This document shows positions 1-5,655 of a stretch of 6,921 nt of DNA, piece by piece (position 1 is the stretch's first letter; each line of letters begins with the position of its first letter). The notes under the pieces are model-generated. The model saw only the letters and a program-made list of their open reading frames with translations, ran no database searches and was not told the DNA's origin. The translations under genes were made by a program, and so were the position numbers. This DNA is from Chloroflexota bacterium (GTDB lineage Bacteria; Chloroflexota; Limnocylindria; QHBO01): the NCBI GenBank assembly GCA_013694795.1, contig JACDBS010000116.1:1-6921 (forward strand). The letters run 5' to 3'.

Positions 1-549
1 TGCCGATTCGTCCGCGGCGGGAGCCAGGCTGACCTCCGCGCTGCCGGACCCCCCCTCGCCGGGCGTGAACGTGTTGGCCAGCACCAGCACGACCGATGGC
101 GTCGGTGCTCCGTCGGCCGGGCGAGAGGTCGTGATGACACTGCCCTGAAGCGTGGCCTGCTCCGTCTCGAGCACGCCGTCGGCAACTCGTGCCGCACGGA
201 CAGGCCCGAATGCCGGCAGCTCCAGCTTCCCGACCAGCACGGCGGCCAGGTCGCGACCATTCGGGGTGGCCGGCGCCAGGAGTGCCAGCCCGCCATCGCG
301 GGCGGCTGCCACCGCGGCAGCGGCGTAGGTGATGGCCGGACGGTCCTCGTCGCCCAGGACGATGGCTCGCGCCGCGCCATGGGCGCCCAGCGCCGCGGCG
401 CCATCGGCGGCGCCGGAGCCGTAGGCAAGCGCCACGGCCGATCCGCCGGACTGCGACGCCAGCTCGGCTGCGCCGGTGGCCAGCTCAAGAGCTGATCGCG
501 CCGGCTTCCCGGCGTTGAACTCGGCGAGGAACAGGATGTCGTTGCTCAT
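1..549 (-). CDS. etfA: Electron transfer flavoprotein alpha subunit, N-terminal part (cut by window edge)
   Basis: The frame is open from an ATG at 549 to the left edge, giving 183 residues with no stop. The protein begins MSNDILFLAEFNAGKPARSA, the usual EtfA opening (a beta strand ending in LAE, then a short loop and a helix of the ELATGAAELA type). It continues with the alternating Ala-rich helices and strands of EtfA domain I, for example LALLAPATPNGRDLAAVL (about 105-122) and VVLVLANTFTP (about 150-160). The C-terminal FAD-binding domain lies outside the window, so flavin-binding residues cannot be checked. EtfA and EtfB form a soluble heterodimer that takes electrons from acyl-CoA dehydrogenases and passes them to the quinone pool through ETF-quinone oxidoreductase (family knowledge). 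The gene starts 5 nt after the etfB stop and has only a weak ribosome site, so translation probably depends on etfB. Function is assigned from fold and neighbours together. Confidence 0.85.
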   Translation of the reverse strand, partial: MSNDILFLAEFNAGKPARSALELATGAAELASQSGGSAVALAYGSGAADGAAALGAHGAARAIVLGDEDRPAITYAAAAVAAARDGGLALLAPATPNGRDLAAVLVGKLELPAFGPVRAARVADGVLETEQATLQGSVITTSRPADGAPTPSVVLVLANTFTPGEGGSGSAEVSLAPAADESA

Positions 550-554
550 CGGTC

Positions 555-1337
555 TCAGATCAGCTTTCGTGCAGCCAGCCAGTCCGCGATCTTCGTCGCG
601 GATTCGGCGGCGGAGAGGTTTTCGATGCGCTCGGTCGGTGCCTTCTCCTCGGGCGCGCGCGCATCGGTGACCTTCGTCAATGCCGCGCCGTGGAGGTCGC
701 CGGCCGAGGTGCCCAGATCAGACAGTGACCACGTATCGAGCGGCTTGCGCTTTGCGGCCATGATCCCCTTGAGGCTGGCGTAGCGCGGCTCGCCGACCTG
801 GTCGGTGACGGTCGCCACCACCGGCAGCGGGGCGCTGAGCCAGTCGAAGCCGGTGGCGGACAGGCGCCGCACGCTGGCGGTGCCATCGGCCAGCTTGAGC
901 TCGGATCCGTACGACAGCAACGGCACGTCGCGCATGGCCGCCACGGCACCCGGCACCAGGGAGCCTCGCGCGTCGTCGGACGCCATCCCCATCAGCGCCA
1001 CGTCGGGAGCCAGCTTGTCGAGCGCCGCGGCGAGAACCTTGGCGGTTGCCCATTCGTCGGCGCCGGCAAGGGCCGCATCGGTCACCAGGATCGCGTCATC
1101 GCCACCCATGGCAAGGGCACGGCGCAGCGCCTCCGAGGCCTGCTCCGGGCCCATCGAAAGGAAAGTGACAGCATCGGCGGAGCCGTCATCGGCCAGGCGC
1201 AGCGCCTGCTCGATGGCGTACTCGTCGAGCGGATTGATGATGGCCTCGACACCGGTGCGGTCGAGGGTCAGGTCATCGGTGTAGCGCTTGTCGGCGCCGG
1301 TGGCCGGGACCTGCTTGATACAGACGACGATCTTCAC
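555..1337 (-). CDS. etfB: Electron transfer flavoprotein beta subunit
   Basis: This is a 260-residue protein, the normal EtfB length. I chose the GTG at 1337 because the protein then begins MKIVVCIKQVP, the conserved EtfB N-terminus; the same frame extends to 1469 but the extra 44 residues are low-complexity and overlap the dehydrogenase gene. Visible family features are INPLDEYAIEQALRL (about 34-48), FLSMGPEQASEALRRALAMG (about 59-78) and the recognition loop EPRYASLKGIM plus AAKRKPL (183-200), which in characterised ETFs docks onto the acyl-CoA dehydrogenase. Two nucleotide-site segments differ from the usual form: GMASDDARGSLVPG (117-130) replaces the common GKQAID-type stretch, and SATGFDW (160-166) replaces the acidic Gly-Gly-Glu signature. 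An AGGAG lies about 16 nt before the GTG, farther than usual. It is the middle gene of the dehydrogenase-etfB-etfA operon, with a 28-nt gap upstream and 5 nt downstream. Confidence 0.92.
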   Translation of the reverse strand: MKIVVCIKQVPATGADKRYTDDLTLDRTGVEAIINPLDEYAIEQALRLADDGSADAVTFLSMGPEQASEALRRALAMGGDDAILVTDAALAGADEWATAKVLAAALDKLAPDVALMGMASDDARGSLVPGAVAAMRDVPLLSYGSELKLADGTASVRRLSATGFDWLSAPLPVVATVTDQVGEPRYASLKGIMAAKRKPLDTWSLSDLGTSAGDLHGAALTKVTDARAPEEKAPTERIENLSAAESATKIADWLAARKLI

Positions 1338-1365
1338 GGTCCGCTTGCTCTCGCTCCTGTGTGAC

Positions 1366-2532
1366 TCAGCCTCCCTTTGCAACGCCGGCCCGCTCGAGGA
1401 GCTGCCGCGCAACGATGAGGCGCTGGATCTGCTGGGTTCCCTCGTAGAGCTGCGTGATCTTGGCGTCACGCATCATGCGCTCAACGGGATACTCGGTGAT
1501 ATAGCCGTACCCGCCCAGTACCTGGACGGCGTCGGTGGTGACCTTCATGGCGGTGTCGCCGGCAACGAGCTTGGCGCTCGAGGTCCAGTACGGCAGGTCC
1601 GGTGCCAGCGCGTCGACACGAGCCGCGGCGGCATAGGTCAGCTGCCTGGCCGCCTCGGTGTGGCTGGCCATGTCGGCCAGCATCCACTGGATGCCCTGGA
1701 ACTCCGACACGCGTTGCCCGAACTGCTGCCGCTCGGCCGCATACGAGACCGATGCGTCGAGCGCTCCCTGCGCGATCCCGACCGCCTGGGCCGCGATGCT
1801 CAGACGGCTGCGGTCGAGCGTCTCCATGGCGATCTTGAAGCCGTCGCCCTCATCGCCGATGAGGTTGGCGGCCGGAATGCGCACGTCGTCAAAGGTCAGC
1901 TCCGCGGTCGGCGAGCCGCGGATGCCCATCTTGTGCTCGACGCGCGGGGCGGCGAAGCCGGGCGTATCGGTCTCGACGATGAAGGCGCTCATTCCCTTGC
2001 GTCCGCCCGCCTTCTGATCGGTCAGCGCGAAGACGGTCAGGACATTCGCGACCGAGCCGTGGGTGATGAAGCGCTTGGAGCCGTTGAGGAGGTAGTGGTC
2101 GCCGTCCGCGGTGGCACGCATCCGGTTGGCGGCCACGTCGCTACCGGCGGCCGCCTCCGTCAGAGCGAAGGCAATGAGCCACTCCCCCGACGCCAGCCGC
2201 GGGAGGTAACGGTCCTTCTGCTCGTCTGAGCCCGCAAGGAGGATGGGCAGGGCGCCGAGCTTCTGAACGATCGGGAGCAGGCTGGTCGTTGCGTCCGCTC
2301 GGGCAAGCTCCTCGACCAAGATGCACTGCGCGATGGTGTCGAGGCTTGTGCCGCCGTGGCGCTCCTCGAAGCAGGTGCCCAGGAGATCCTGCTGCGCCAG
2401 GAGCTCTTTGAGGTCCCACGGGAACTCGCCCTTCTCGTCGATCTCGGCCGCACGCGGCGCGACGCGCTCGTCGGCAAGCTCGCGCACCACGGCTCGCAGC
2501 TCATCATGATCGGCGGTAGGGAGGTACGGCAC
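1366..2532 (-). CDS. Acyl-CoA dehydrogenase (short/medium/branched-chain type)
   Basis: This is a 388-residue flavoenzyme that introduces the alpha-beta double bond into an acyl-CoA, reducing FAD, with EtfAB as electron acceptor (family knowledge). The N-terminal helical domain covers about 5-120. The first signature reads AFALTEAAAGSD (121-132), with Ala where Pro is usual in LTEPxAGSD. The beta domain follows (NGSKRFITHGSVANV, 150-164; KMGIRGSPTAELTFDDVRIP, 201-220). The C-terminal helical domain holds ERQQFG (267-272), whose Arg contacts FAD in the family, VLGGYGY (338-344), and YEGTQQIQR (363-371). Glu364 sits where the catalytic base lies in medium- and short-chain enzymes, unlike isovaleryl-CoA dehydrogenase, whose base is elsewhere. 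Substrate chain length cannot be read from sequence. The start is a GTG with GAGGAG 4 nt upstream; an in-frame stop at 2566-2568 leaves no better start. It is the first gene of the operon with etfB and etfA. Confidence 0.95.
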   Translation of the reverse strand: MPYLPTADHDELRAVVRELADERVAPRAAEIDEKGEFPWDLKELLAQQDLLGTCFEERHGGTSLDTIAQCILVEELARADATTSLLPIVQKLGALPILLAGSDEQKDRYLPRLASGEWLIAFALTEAAAGSDVAANRMRATADGDHYLLNGSKRFITHGSVANVLTVFALTDQKAGGRKGMSAFIVETDTPGFAAPRVEHKMGIRGSPTAELTFDDVRIPAANLIGDEGDGFKIAMETLDRSRLSIAAQAVGIAQGALDASVSYAAERQQFGQRVSEFQGIQWMLADMASHTEAARQLTYAAAARVDALAPDLPYWTSSAKLVAGDTAMKVTTDAVQVLGGYGYITEYPVERMMRDAKITQLYEGTQQIQRLIVARQLLERAGVAKGG

Positions 2533-2536
2533 TCGG

Positions 2537-2542
2537 CTCCTC
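2537..2542 (-). promoter_or_regulatory. Ribosome binding site of the acyl-CoA dehydrogenase gene
   Basis: GAGGAG on the minus strand, 4 nt before the GTG at 2532. It supports that GTG as the start, since no ATG is available between it and the upstream in-frame stop. Confidence 0.6.
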
Positions 2543-2582
2543 GGGGACGCGGAGGTTCGGGTGGCTCAGATTCGGGAGCACG

Positions 2583-2588
2583 AGTCTA
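2583..2588 (-). promoter_or_regulatory. Possible -10 element of the acyl-CoA dehydrogenase/etf operon
   Basis: TAGACT on the minus strand, identical to the -10 hexamer proposed for the regulator gene at 5621-5626. Initiation about 7 nt downstream would give a leader of roughly 44 nt containing the GAGGAG ribosome site. No recognisable -35 is found 16-18 bp upstream, so this is weak and could be chance. Confidence 0.25.
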
Positions 2589-2633
2589 GCGGATGCACCG
2601 CTCAGGCTCGTGCCTCTGATGGAAGGGCTAACG

Positions 2634-2762
2634 GTTGCATTGAGCGCACTCATCCACCAACTTCGTGCGGCGCAGCGGCCGATCGGCACCACCAGTTGCT
2701 GCCGGACGCAATTCCTCATCGGAATCGGTCGCTGCTTCGTGGATGGGTGCGCTGGGCGCAAC
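2634..2762. repeat. Long nested imperfect inverted repeat (structured RNA or palindromic element)
   Basis: Three nested stems can be traced base by base. Outer: GGTTGC-side bases 2634-2638 pair with 2758-2762 (5 bp). Main: 2643-2657 pair with 2739-2753 (15 bp, AGCGCACTCATCCAC against GTGGATGGGTGCGCT), with one T-G wobble at 2650/2746. Inner: 2672-2683 pair with 2724-2735 (12 bp, GCAGCGGCCGAT against ATCGGTCGCTGC), with one G-T wobble at 2678/2729. Between main and inner stems the left side has 14 unpaired bases and the right side 3. The apex can form a small hairpin, CGGCA 2684-2688 with TGCCG 2700-2704, and ATTCC 2711-2715 with GGAAT 2721-2725, the latter competing with two base pairs of the inner stem. 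No transposase, clear target duplication or T-run accompanies it. It may be a folded RNA, a MITE- or REP-like remnant, or a transcript-end structure for the Rieske operon. Confidence 0.65.
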
Positions 2763-2794
2763 TCGGTGATTGAGACGCCCGCGGCTTGAACTCC

Positions 2795-3661
2795 TCAGTC
2801 GTGCGGGCCTTGGAGCTCCACCCGGTCGCCGTTGATCCGCGCCCGATACGACACCTGGCGCGAACCGGCCGGCCCGTGCACCACCGATCCATCGGAGAGG
2901 CGGAAGGTCGAGAAGTGCCACGGGCAGGTGATGGTGTCGTCGCGCAGCTCGCCCCCCGAGAGCGGCCCCCCGGCGTGAGAGCACGTGTCCTTGAGGGCGT
3001 GGACCACGTCGCCGCGCCGGACGAGCATCACTGCGGTCGAGCCGAACATGACCTTGGTCGGCGCTCCCTCTGCCACCTCCGCCACCGACACGACGGCCAC
3101 GAACTCCTTCGCCCGCTTGCCTCGGCTGAACGCATTGTGGTTGACCATGTATCCGTACTTGAACACGACATGGCCGCCGATGTAGGAGCCGAAGCTGATG
3201 AGCAGATAGCCGATCAGGAGTGTCCAGAACGCGCCATCGTGGTTGCCGTTCCACCGCTGCAGCAGCGAGACCGCGAATCCGCCGTTGCCGACGATGTTGA
3301 TGAAGCCGTGCAGCCCCGTGATATTGCGCTCGTCACCGGTGCCGGTGTCCTTGAAATCGGTGAGTCCGGTGAGGATGGCGCCGACCCCCGCGAGCCAAGC
3401 CAGCCCGAGGACCCAGATCGCGGCGGTATCCAGGCCCTCGACGTTGAAGAAGATGCGCAGGACGTCGAGCAGGAGCGCGGCGGTGGCGCCTCCGATGACC
3501 ACATCGACGATGACGGCGTGGAGCGAGTGCCCCAGCCACGACCCGTTCATGAAGTCCTGGAGCAGCTTTCCGGGCGTGCCGAGCGCGCGGTAGAACCCGC
3601 TGATCACCGACGCCGCACCGTTCCACAGGCCGGCCAGCGGCCGCGCCATTCGTTCGAGCAT
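2795..3661 (-). CDS. DUF2231-type four-helix membrane protein fused to a C-terminal Rieske [2Fe-2S] domain
   Basis: This is a 288-residue protein. I chose the ATG at 3661 because GAGGAG lies 7 nt upstream; the frame runs on to 3760, but that extension overlaps the aminotransferase gene and is low-complexity. Four hydrophobic segments are visible at about 46-68, 80-100, 117-136 and 144-166, with HSLHAVIVDV at the first and ILTGLTDF after the second, as in DUF2231 proteins. A basic stretch, SRGKRAK (179-185), follows helix 4, suggesting that both ends are cytoplasmic. The Rieske domain (about 186-285) has Cys227-Ser-His229 and Cys246-Pro-Trp-His249, the complete cluster ligands. It lacks the extra disulfide cysteines of bc1-type Rieske proteins, so it resembles the low-potential ferredoxin type. 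The likely role is a membrane-anchored electron carrier, with partner unknown. It is the last gene of the regulator-aminotransferase operon, 11 nt after the aminotransferase stop. Confidence 0.88.
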   Translation of the reverse strand: MLERMARPLAGLWNGAASVISGFYRALGTPGKLLQDFMNGSWLGHSLHAVIVDVVIGGATAALLLDVLRIFFNVEGLDTAAIWVLGLAWLAGVGAILTGLTDFKDTGTGDERNITGLHGFINIVGNGGFAVSLLQRWNGNHDGAFWTLLIGYLLISFGSYIGGHVVFKYGYMVNHNAFSRGKRAKEFVAVVSVAEVAEGAPTKVMFGSTAVMLVRRGDVVHALKDTCSHAGGPLSGGELRDDTITCPWHFSTFRLSDGSVVHGPAGSRQVSYRARINGDRVELQGPHD

Positions 3662-3668
3662 TCCTCTT

Positions 3669-3674
3669 CTCCTC
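3669..3674 (-). promoter_or_regulatory. Ribosome binding site of the Rieske gene, overlapping the aminotransferase stop
   Basis: GAGGAG with a 7-nt spacer to the ATG at 3661. The aminotransferase stop codon TGA (3675-3673) provides the first two bases of this site, so ribosomes ending on the upstream gene occupy it. It decides the start of the Rieske gene. Confidence 0.75.
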
Positions 3675-5118
3675 AGGCCGTCAGCTCGGCCGCGAACTCC
3701 CGGAAGACCGCGATATACCGGTCGACCTCGGCCCCGGTGTGCTGTACCGATAGCGTCCACTGGTCGTCCGGGCCGGGCGGCAGCAGGATGCCGCGGTTGG
3801 CGAGATAAAAGAACGACGCGGTCCAGAGCTCCGCGTCAAGACCGATGAAGTCGCGGTAGTTCGTCACGCGGCCGGGCGTGAACATGACACAACCCTTGGG
3901 CCCAACGTTGATCGCGTATCCGGGAAGCTCGAACTCGTCGAGCACCGCCTGGCAGCCCGCGGTCAGCGCATCGGCCATGGCGTGCAGGCGCGGATAGACG
4001 TCCTTCGTGAGGATCTGCGTCAGCGTCACCAGCCCGGCGGTCATCGAGAGCGGGTTGCCATTGAATGTGCCAAGGTGCGCGACCCGATTCGGGACGTAGG
4101 CGATCGTGCTGGTCATCTCGCTGCGGTCGAACGAGGCGATTGGTGCGGGCGCGTTAGGATCGCCGCCCTCGATCGCGAGCATGACTTCTCTGTGGCCGCC
4201 AAACGCCCCGATCGGGATACCCCCGCCGATGCTCTTGGCCAGGCAGAAGAGATCCGGCTGGACGCCGAAGTATTCGTACGCGCCACCCCAGGCCAGCACG
4301 ACGCCGGTCTTCACCTCGTCGAAGATGAGCACGATGCCGTTCTCGGTTGCGAGCTCCCGGACACGTTCGAGGAAGCCCGGCAGCGGAGGCACGACGCCGA
4401 TGTTGAACTGAACGGGCTCCACGATGATCGCCGCGACCTGGTCGCGATGGCGCGCGAGGATATGCTCGAGCATGTCGGCGCGGTTGAACGGCGCGATCAC
4501 CATCTCGGTCAACCTGCTGGCGGGAATCCCGGCGCTGAGCGGGACCGTGTTCGGCGCGTCCTCCGGTCCCATCCTGTCGCGCGGTGGCTGGATGCTGACC
4601 AGGACATCGTCATGGTGGCCGTGGTAGCCGCCCTCGAACTTGATGATCTTTTCGCGGCCGGTGTAACCGCGTGCGACCCGGATAGCGTCCATGGTCGCCT
4701 CCGTGCCCGAGTTGCTGAAACGCACGAGATCGGCGCCGAAGCGCGCCTTGATCTCCTCGACCAGCGCCACCCCGTCCTCGACCGGGAAGGTGTAGCAGGT
4801 GCCGTTGGCCACGCGATACTGGAGGGCCTCGGCCAGGATCGGATGCGAATGGCCTGCCGCAAGGACGCCGAAGGCCATGTCGAAGTCGATGTACTCGTTG
4901 CCGTCGGCATCCGAGATGCGCGAGCCGCGCGCATCGGTCATGAACAGCGGATAGGGGTCGTAGGCCTGGAACGAGCTCGCCACGCCGAGGGGCATGGATT
5001 GGCGCGCTCGCTCGAACAGCTCCGCACTCCTGGGCGTTCGCCGCCGATACTCCTCTTCCTCTCGCGTGCCGATCTCCGCCACGCGCGCTCGATTGACCCC
5101 GTGTCCGGTGACCGTCAC
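3673..5118 (-). CDS. Class III PLP-dependent aminotransferase, glutamate-1-semialdehyde aminomutase-like
   Basis: This is a 481-residue enzyme of fold-type I, aminotransferase class III. Motifs in order: LFMTDARGSRISDADGNEYI (58-77) entering the small domain; FSNSGTEATMDAIRVARG (134-151), whose Ser-Gly-Thr holds the PLP phosphate; FEGGYHGHHDD (161-171), with Tyr165 in the ring-stacking position; IIVEPVQFNIG (231-241); IFDEVKTG (265-272), with Asp267 for the pyridine nitrogen; and CLAKSIGGGIPIGAFGG (292-308), with Lys295 as the expected Schiff-base lysine. Similarity to HemL is strong in the core, but the protein is longer than the roughly 430 residues of HemL. It has an extended N-terminus and about 30 extra residues around 315-348, before GTFNGNPLSM, and lacks the Arg of the HemL TGFR. 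No tetrapyrrole gene is nearby, so the symbol hemL is not justified. Substrate unknown; an amino acid or amino-aldehyde is likely, given the adjacent Lrp/AsnC regulator. The start is a GTG with AGGAGG 6 nt upstream. Confidence 0.93.
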   Translation of the reverse strand: MTVTGHGVNRARVAEIGTREEEEYRRRTPRSAELFERARQSMPLGVASSFQAYDPYPLFMTDARGSRISDADGNEYIDFDMAFGVLAAGHSHPILAEALQYRVANGTCYTFPVEDGVALVEEIKARFGADLVRFSNSGTEATMDAIRVARGYTGREKIIKFEGGYHGHHDDVLVSIQPPRDRMGPEDAPNTVPLSAGIPASRLTEMVIAPFNRADMLEHILARHRDQVAAIIVEPVQFNIGVVPPLPGFLERVRELATENGIVLIFDEVKTGVVLAWGGAYEYFGVQPDLFCLAKSIGGGIPIGAFGGHREVMLAIEGGDPNAPAPIASFDRSEMTSTIAYVPNRVAHLGTFNGNPLSMTAGLVTLTQILTKDVYPRLHAMADALTAGCQAVLDEFELPGYAINVGPKGCVMFTPGRVTNYRDFIGLDAELWTASFFYLANRGILLPPGPDDQWTLSVQHTGAEVDRYIAVFREFAAELTA

Positions 5119-5124
5119 GGTCGC

Positions 5125-5130
5125 CCTCCT
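5125..5130 (-). promoter_or_regulatory. Ribosome binding site of the aminotransferase gene, overlapping the regulator stop
   Basis: A perfect AGGAGG with a 6-nt spacer to the GTG at 5118. The regulator's stop codon TAG (5131-5129) shares two bases with it. This supports the GTG start and indicates coupled translation. Confidence 0.8.
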
Positions 5131-5614
5131 AGCGAGTCCCCCACTGGTAGCTCTCCTTCACGAACCGAAGCTCGACGAGCGTCTCGGTCGAGCGGATGCC
5201 GTCGATCGAGGCGAGACGATCGGTCAGCACACGGAGCAGGTGTTCGTTGTCCTCGCAAACGACCTCGCAGAAGAGATCGAAGCGGCCGGCGGTGATGACG
5301 ACATAGGTAACCTCGTCGAGGGAAGCGATCTGCTCGGCGATCTTCTCCAGCTTCCCGGCTTCCACCTTGAGACCGATGAGGGCTGGCTGCTGGAAGCCCA
5401 TGGCCAGGGGATCGGTGATCCCCACCACCTGCACGATGCCCCGGCTGATGAGCCGCTCGGCGCGTTGGCGAACCGTCGCCTCGGGCACCTTCAGCTGCCT
5501 GCCGATCTGGGCATACGGCCGCCGGCCATCCTGCTGAAGGCACTTGATGATCGACTTGTCGAGGTCGTCGAGGACGGGGCGTCGCCCGGCTTGCTGGATT
5601 GAGCGCATCGCCAT
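5129..5614 (-). CDS. Lrp/AsnC-family transcriptional regulator
   Basis: This is a 161-residue protein of standard family length. The N-terminal winged helix-turn-helix covers about 15-65: LDDLDKSIIKCLQQDGRRPY is the usual AsnC opening, and IGRQLKVPEATVRQRAERLI (37-56) is the helix-turn-helix with its recognition helix. GIVQVVGITDP (59-69) leads into the ligand-binding RAM domain (about 75-150), with ALIGLKVEAGKLEKIAEQIA, VTYVVITAGRFDLFCEVVCE (102-121) and the closing strand TETLVELRFVKES. Members bind amino acids and form octameric or dimer-based assemblies on multiple DNA sites (family knowledge). It is the first gene of an operon with the aminotransferase (10-nt gap) and the Rieske protein, and probably controls this operon and its own promoter. 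No ribosome site precedes either ATG (5614 or 5608); the promoter predicts a leaderless message starting at the ATG at 5614, so I prefer that start. Confidence 0.95.
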   Translation of the reverse strand: MAMRSIQQAGRRPVLDDLDKSIIKCLQQDGRRPYAQIGRQLKVPEATVRQRAERLISRGIVQVVGITDPLAMGFQQPALIGLKVEAGKLEKIAEQIASLDEVTYVVITAGRFDLFCEVVCEDNEHLLRVLTDRLASIDGIRSTETLVELRFVKESYQWGTR

Positions 5615-5620
5615 GCGGCA

Positions 5621-5649
5621 AGTCTAGGTAGATCTCTCCCGAGGGTCAA
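5621..5649 (-). promoter_or_regulatory. Sigma70-type promoter of the regulator operon, leaderless
   Basis: On the minus strand TTGACC (5649-5644) is followed after exactly 17 bp by TAGACT (5626-5621). Six bases, TGCCGC, then separate the -10 from the ATG, so position +1 falls on the A of the start codon at 5614. The absence of a Shine-Dalgarno sequence fits a leaderless transcript. Confidence 0.7.
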
Positions 5650-5655
5650 CTTTCC

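Larger units (their letters stand above)
2533..2794. other. Non-coding gap between the two minus-strand operons
   Basis: These 262 bases separate the start of the dehydrogenase operon from the end of the Rieske gene. I see no credible coding region: open frames on both strands are short, Arg/Ser/Pro-rich and unlike any family. The gap holds the dehydrogenase ribosome site and a possible -10 near its left end, and a long nested inverted repeat in its right half. No simple hairpin followed by a T-run is visible as a terminator on either strand. Confidence 0.7.

Noticed and set aside
1338..1469. A longer start for etfB, at 1469.
   Set aside because: The added 44 residues are Ser/Arg-rich and overlap the dehydrogenase C-terminus; the conserved EtfB N-terminus begins at the GTG at 1337.
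1288..2229. A 313-codon plus-strand open frame opposite the acyl-CoA dehydrogenase and etfB.
   Set aside because: It is the mirror of real genes with intact motifs on the minus strand, and its protein is low-complexity with no recognisable domain.
2684..2693. GGTGGTGCCG on the minus strand, resembling part of a T-box antiterminator sequence.
   Set aside because: It matches only part of the T-box consensus, has Gly-side mismatches at the conserved ACCGCG, no stem I or specifier loop is evident, and an acyl-CoA dehydrogenase operon is not an expected T-box target.
2748..2760. TGCGC-TGG-GCGCA as a terminator for the Rieske operon.
   Set aside because: A 5-bp stem with no T-run; its left arm is better explained as part of the larger inverted repeat.
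3662..3760. A longer start for the Rieske gene, at 3760.
   Set aside because: It would add 33 residues inside the aminotransferase gene with no hydrophobic or family features, whereas the ATG at 3661 has an excellent ribosome site.
2786..3808. A 340-codon plus-strand open frame opposite the Rieske gene.
   Set aside because: It overlaps the complete Rieske protein with intact cluster ligands, and its composition is typical of an antisense shadow.
3673..5118. Naming the aminotransferase hemL.
   Set aside because: Length, insertion and neighbourhood differ from true glutamate-1-semialdehyde aminomutases, so only the superfamily assignment is supported.
3982..5295. A 437-codon open frame on the plus strand opposite the aminotransferase and regulator genes.
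   Set aside because: It is antisense to two clearly recognisable genes, is rich in Arg, Asp, His and Val, and has no family motif. Long antisense frames are expected opposite GC-rich coding sequence.
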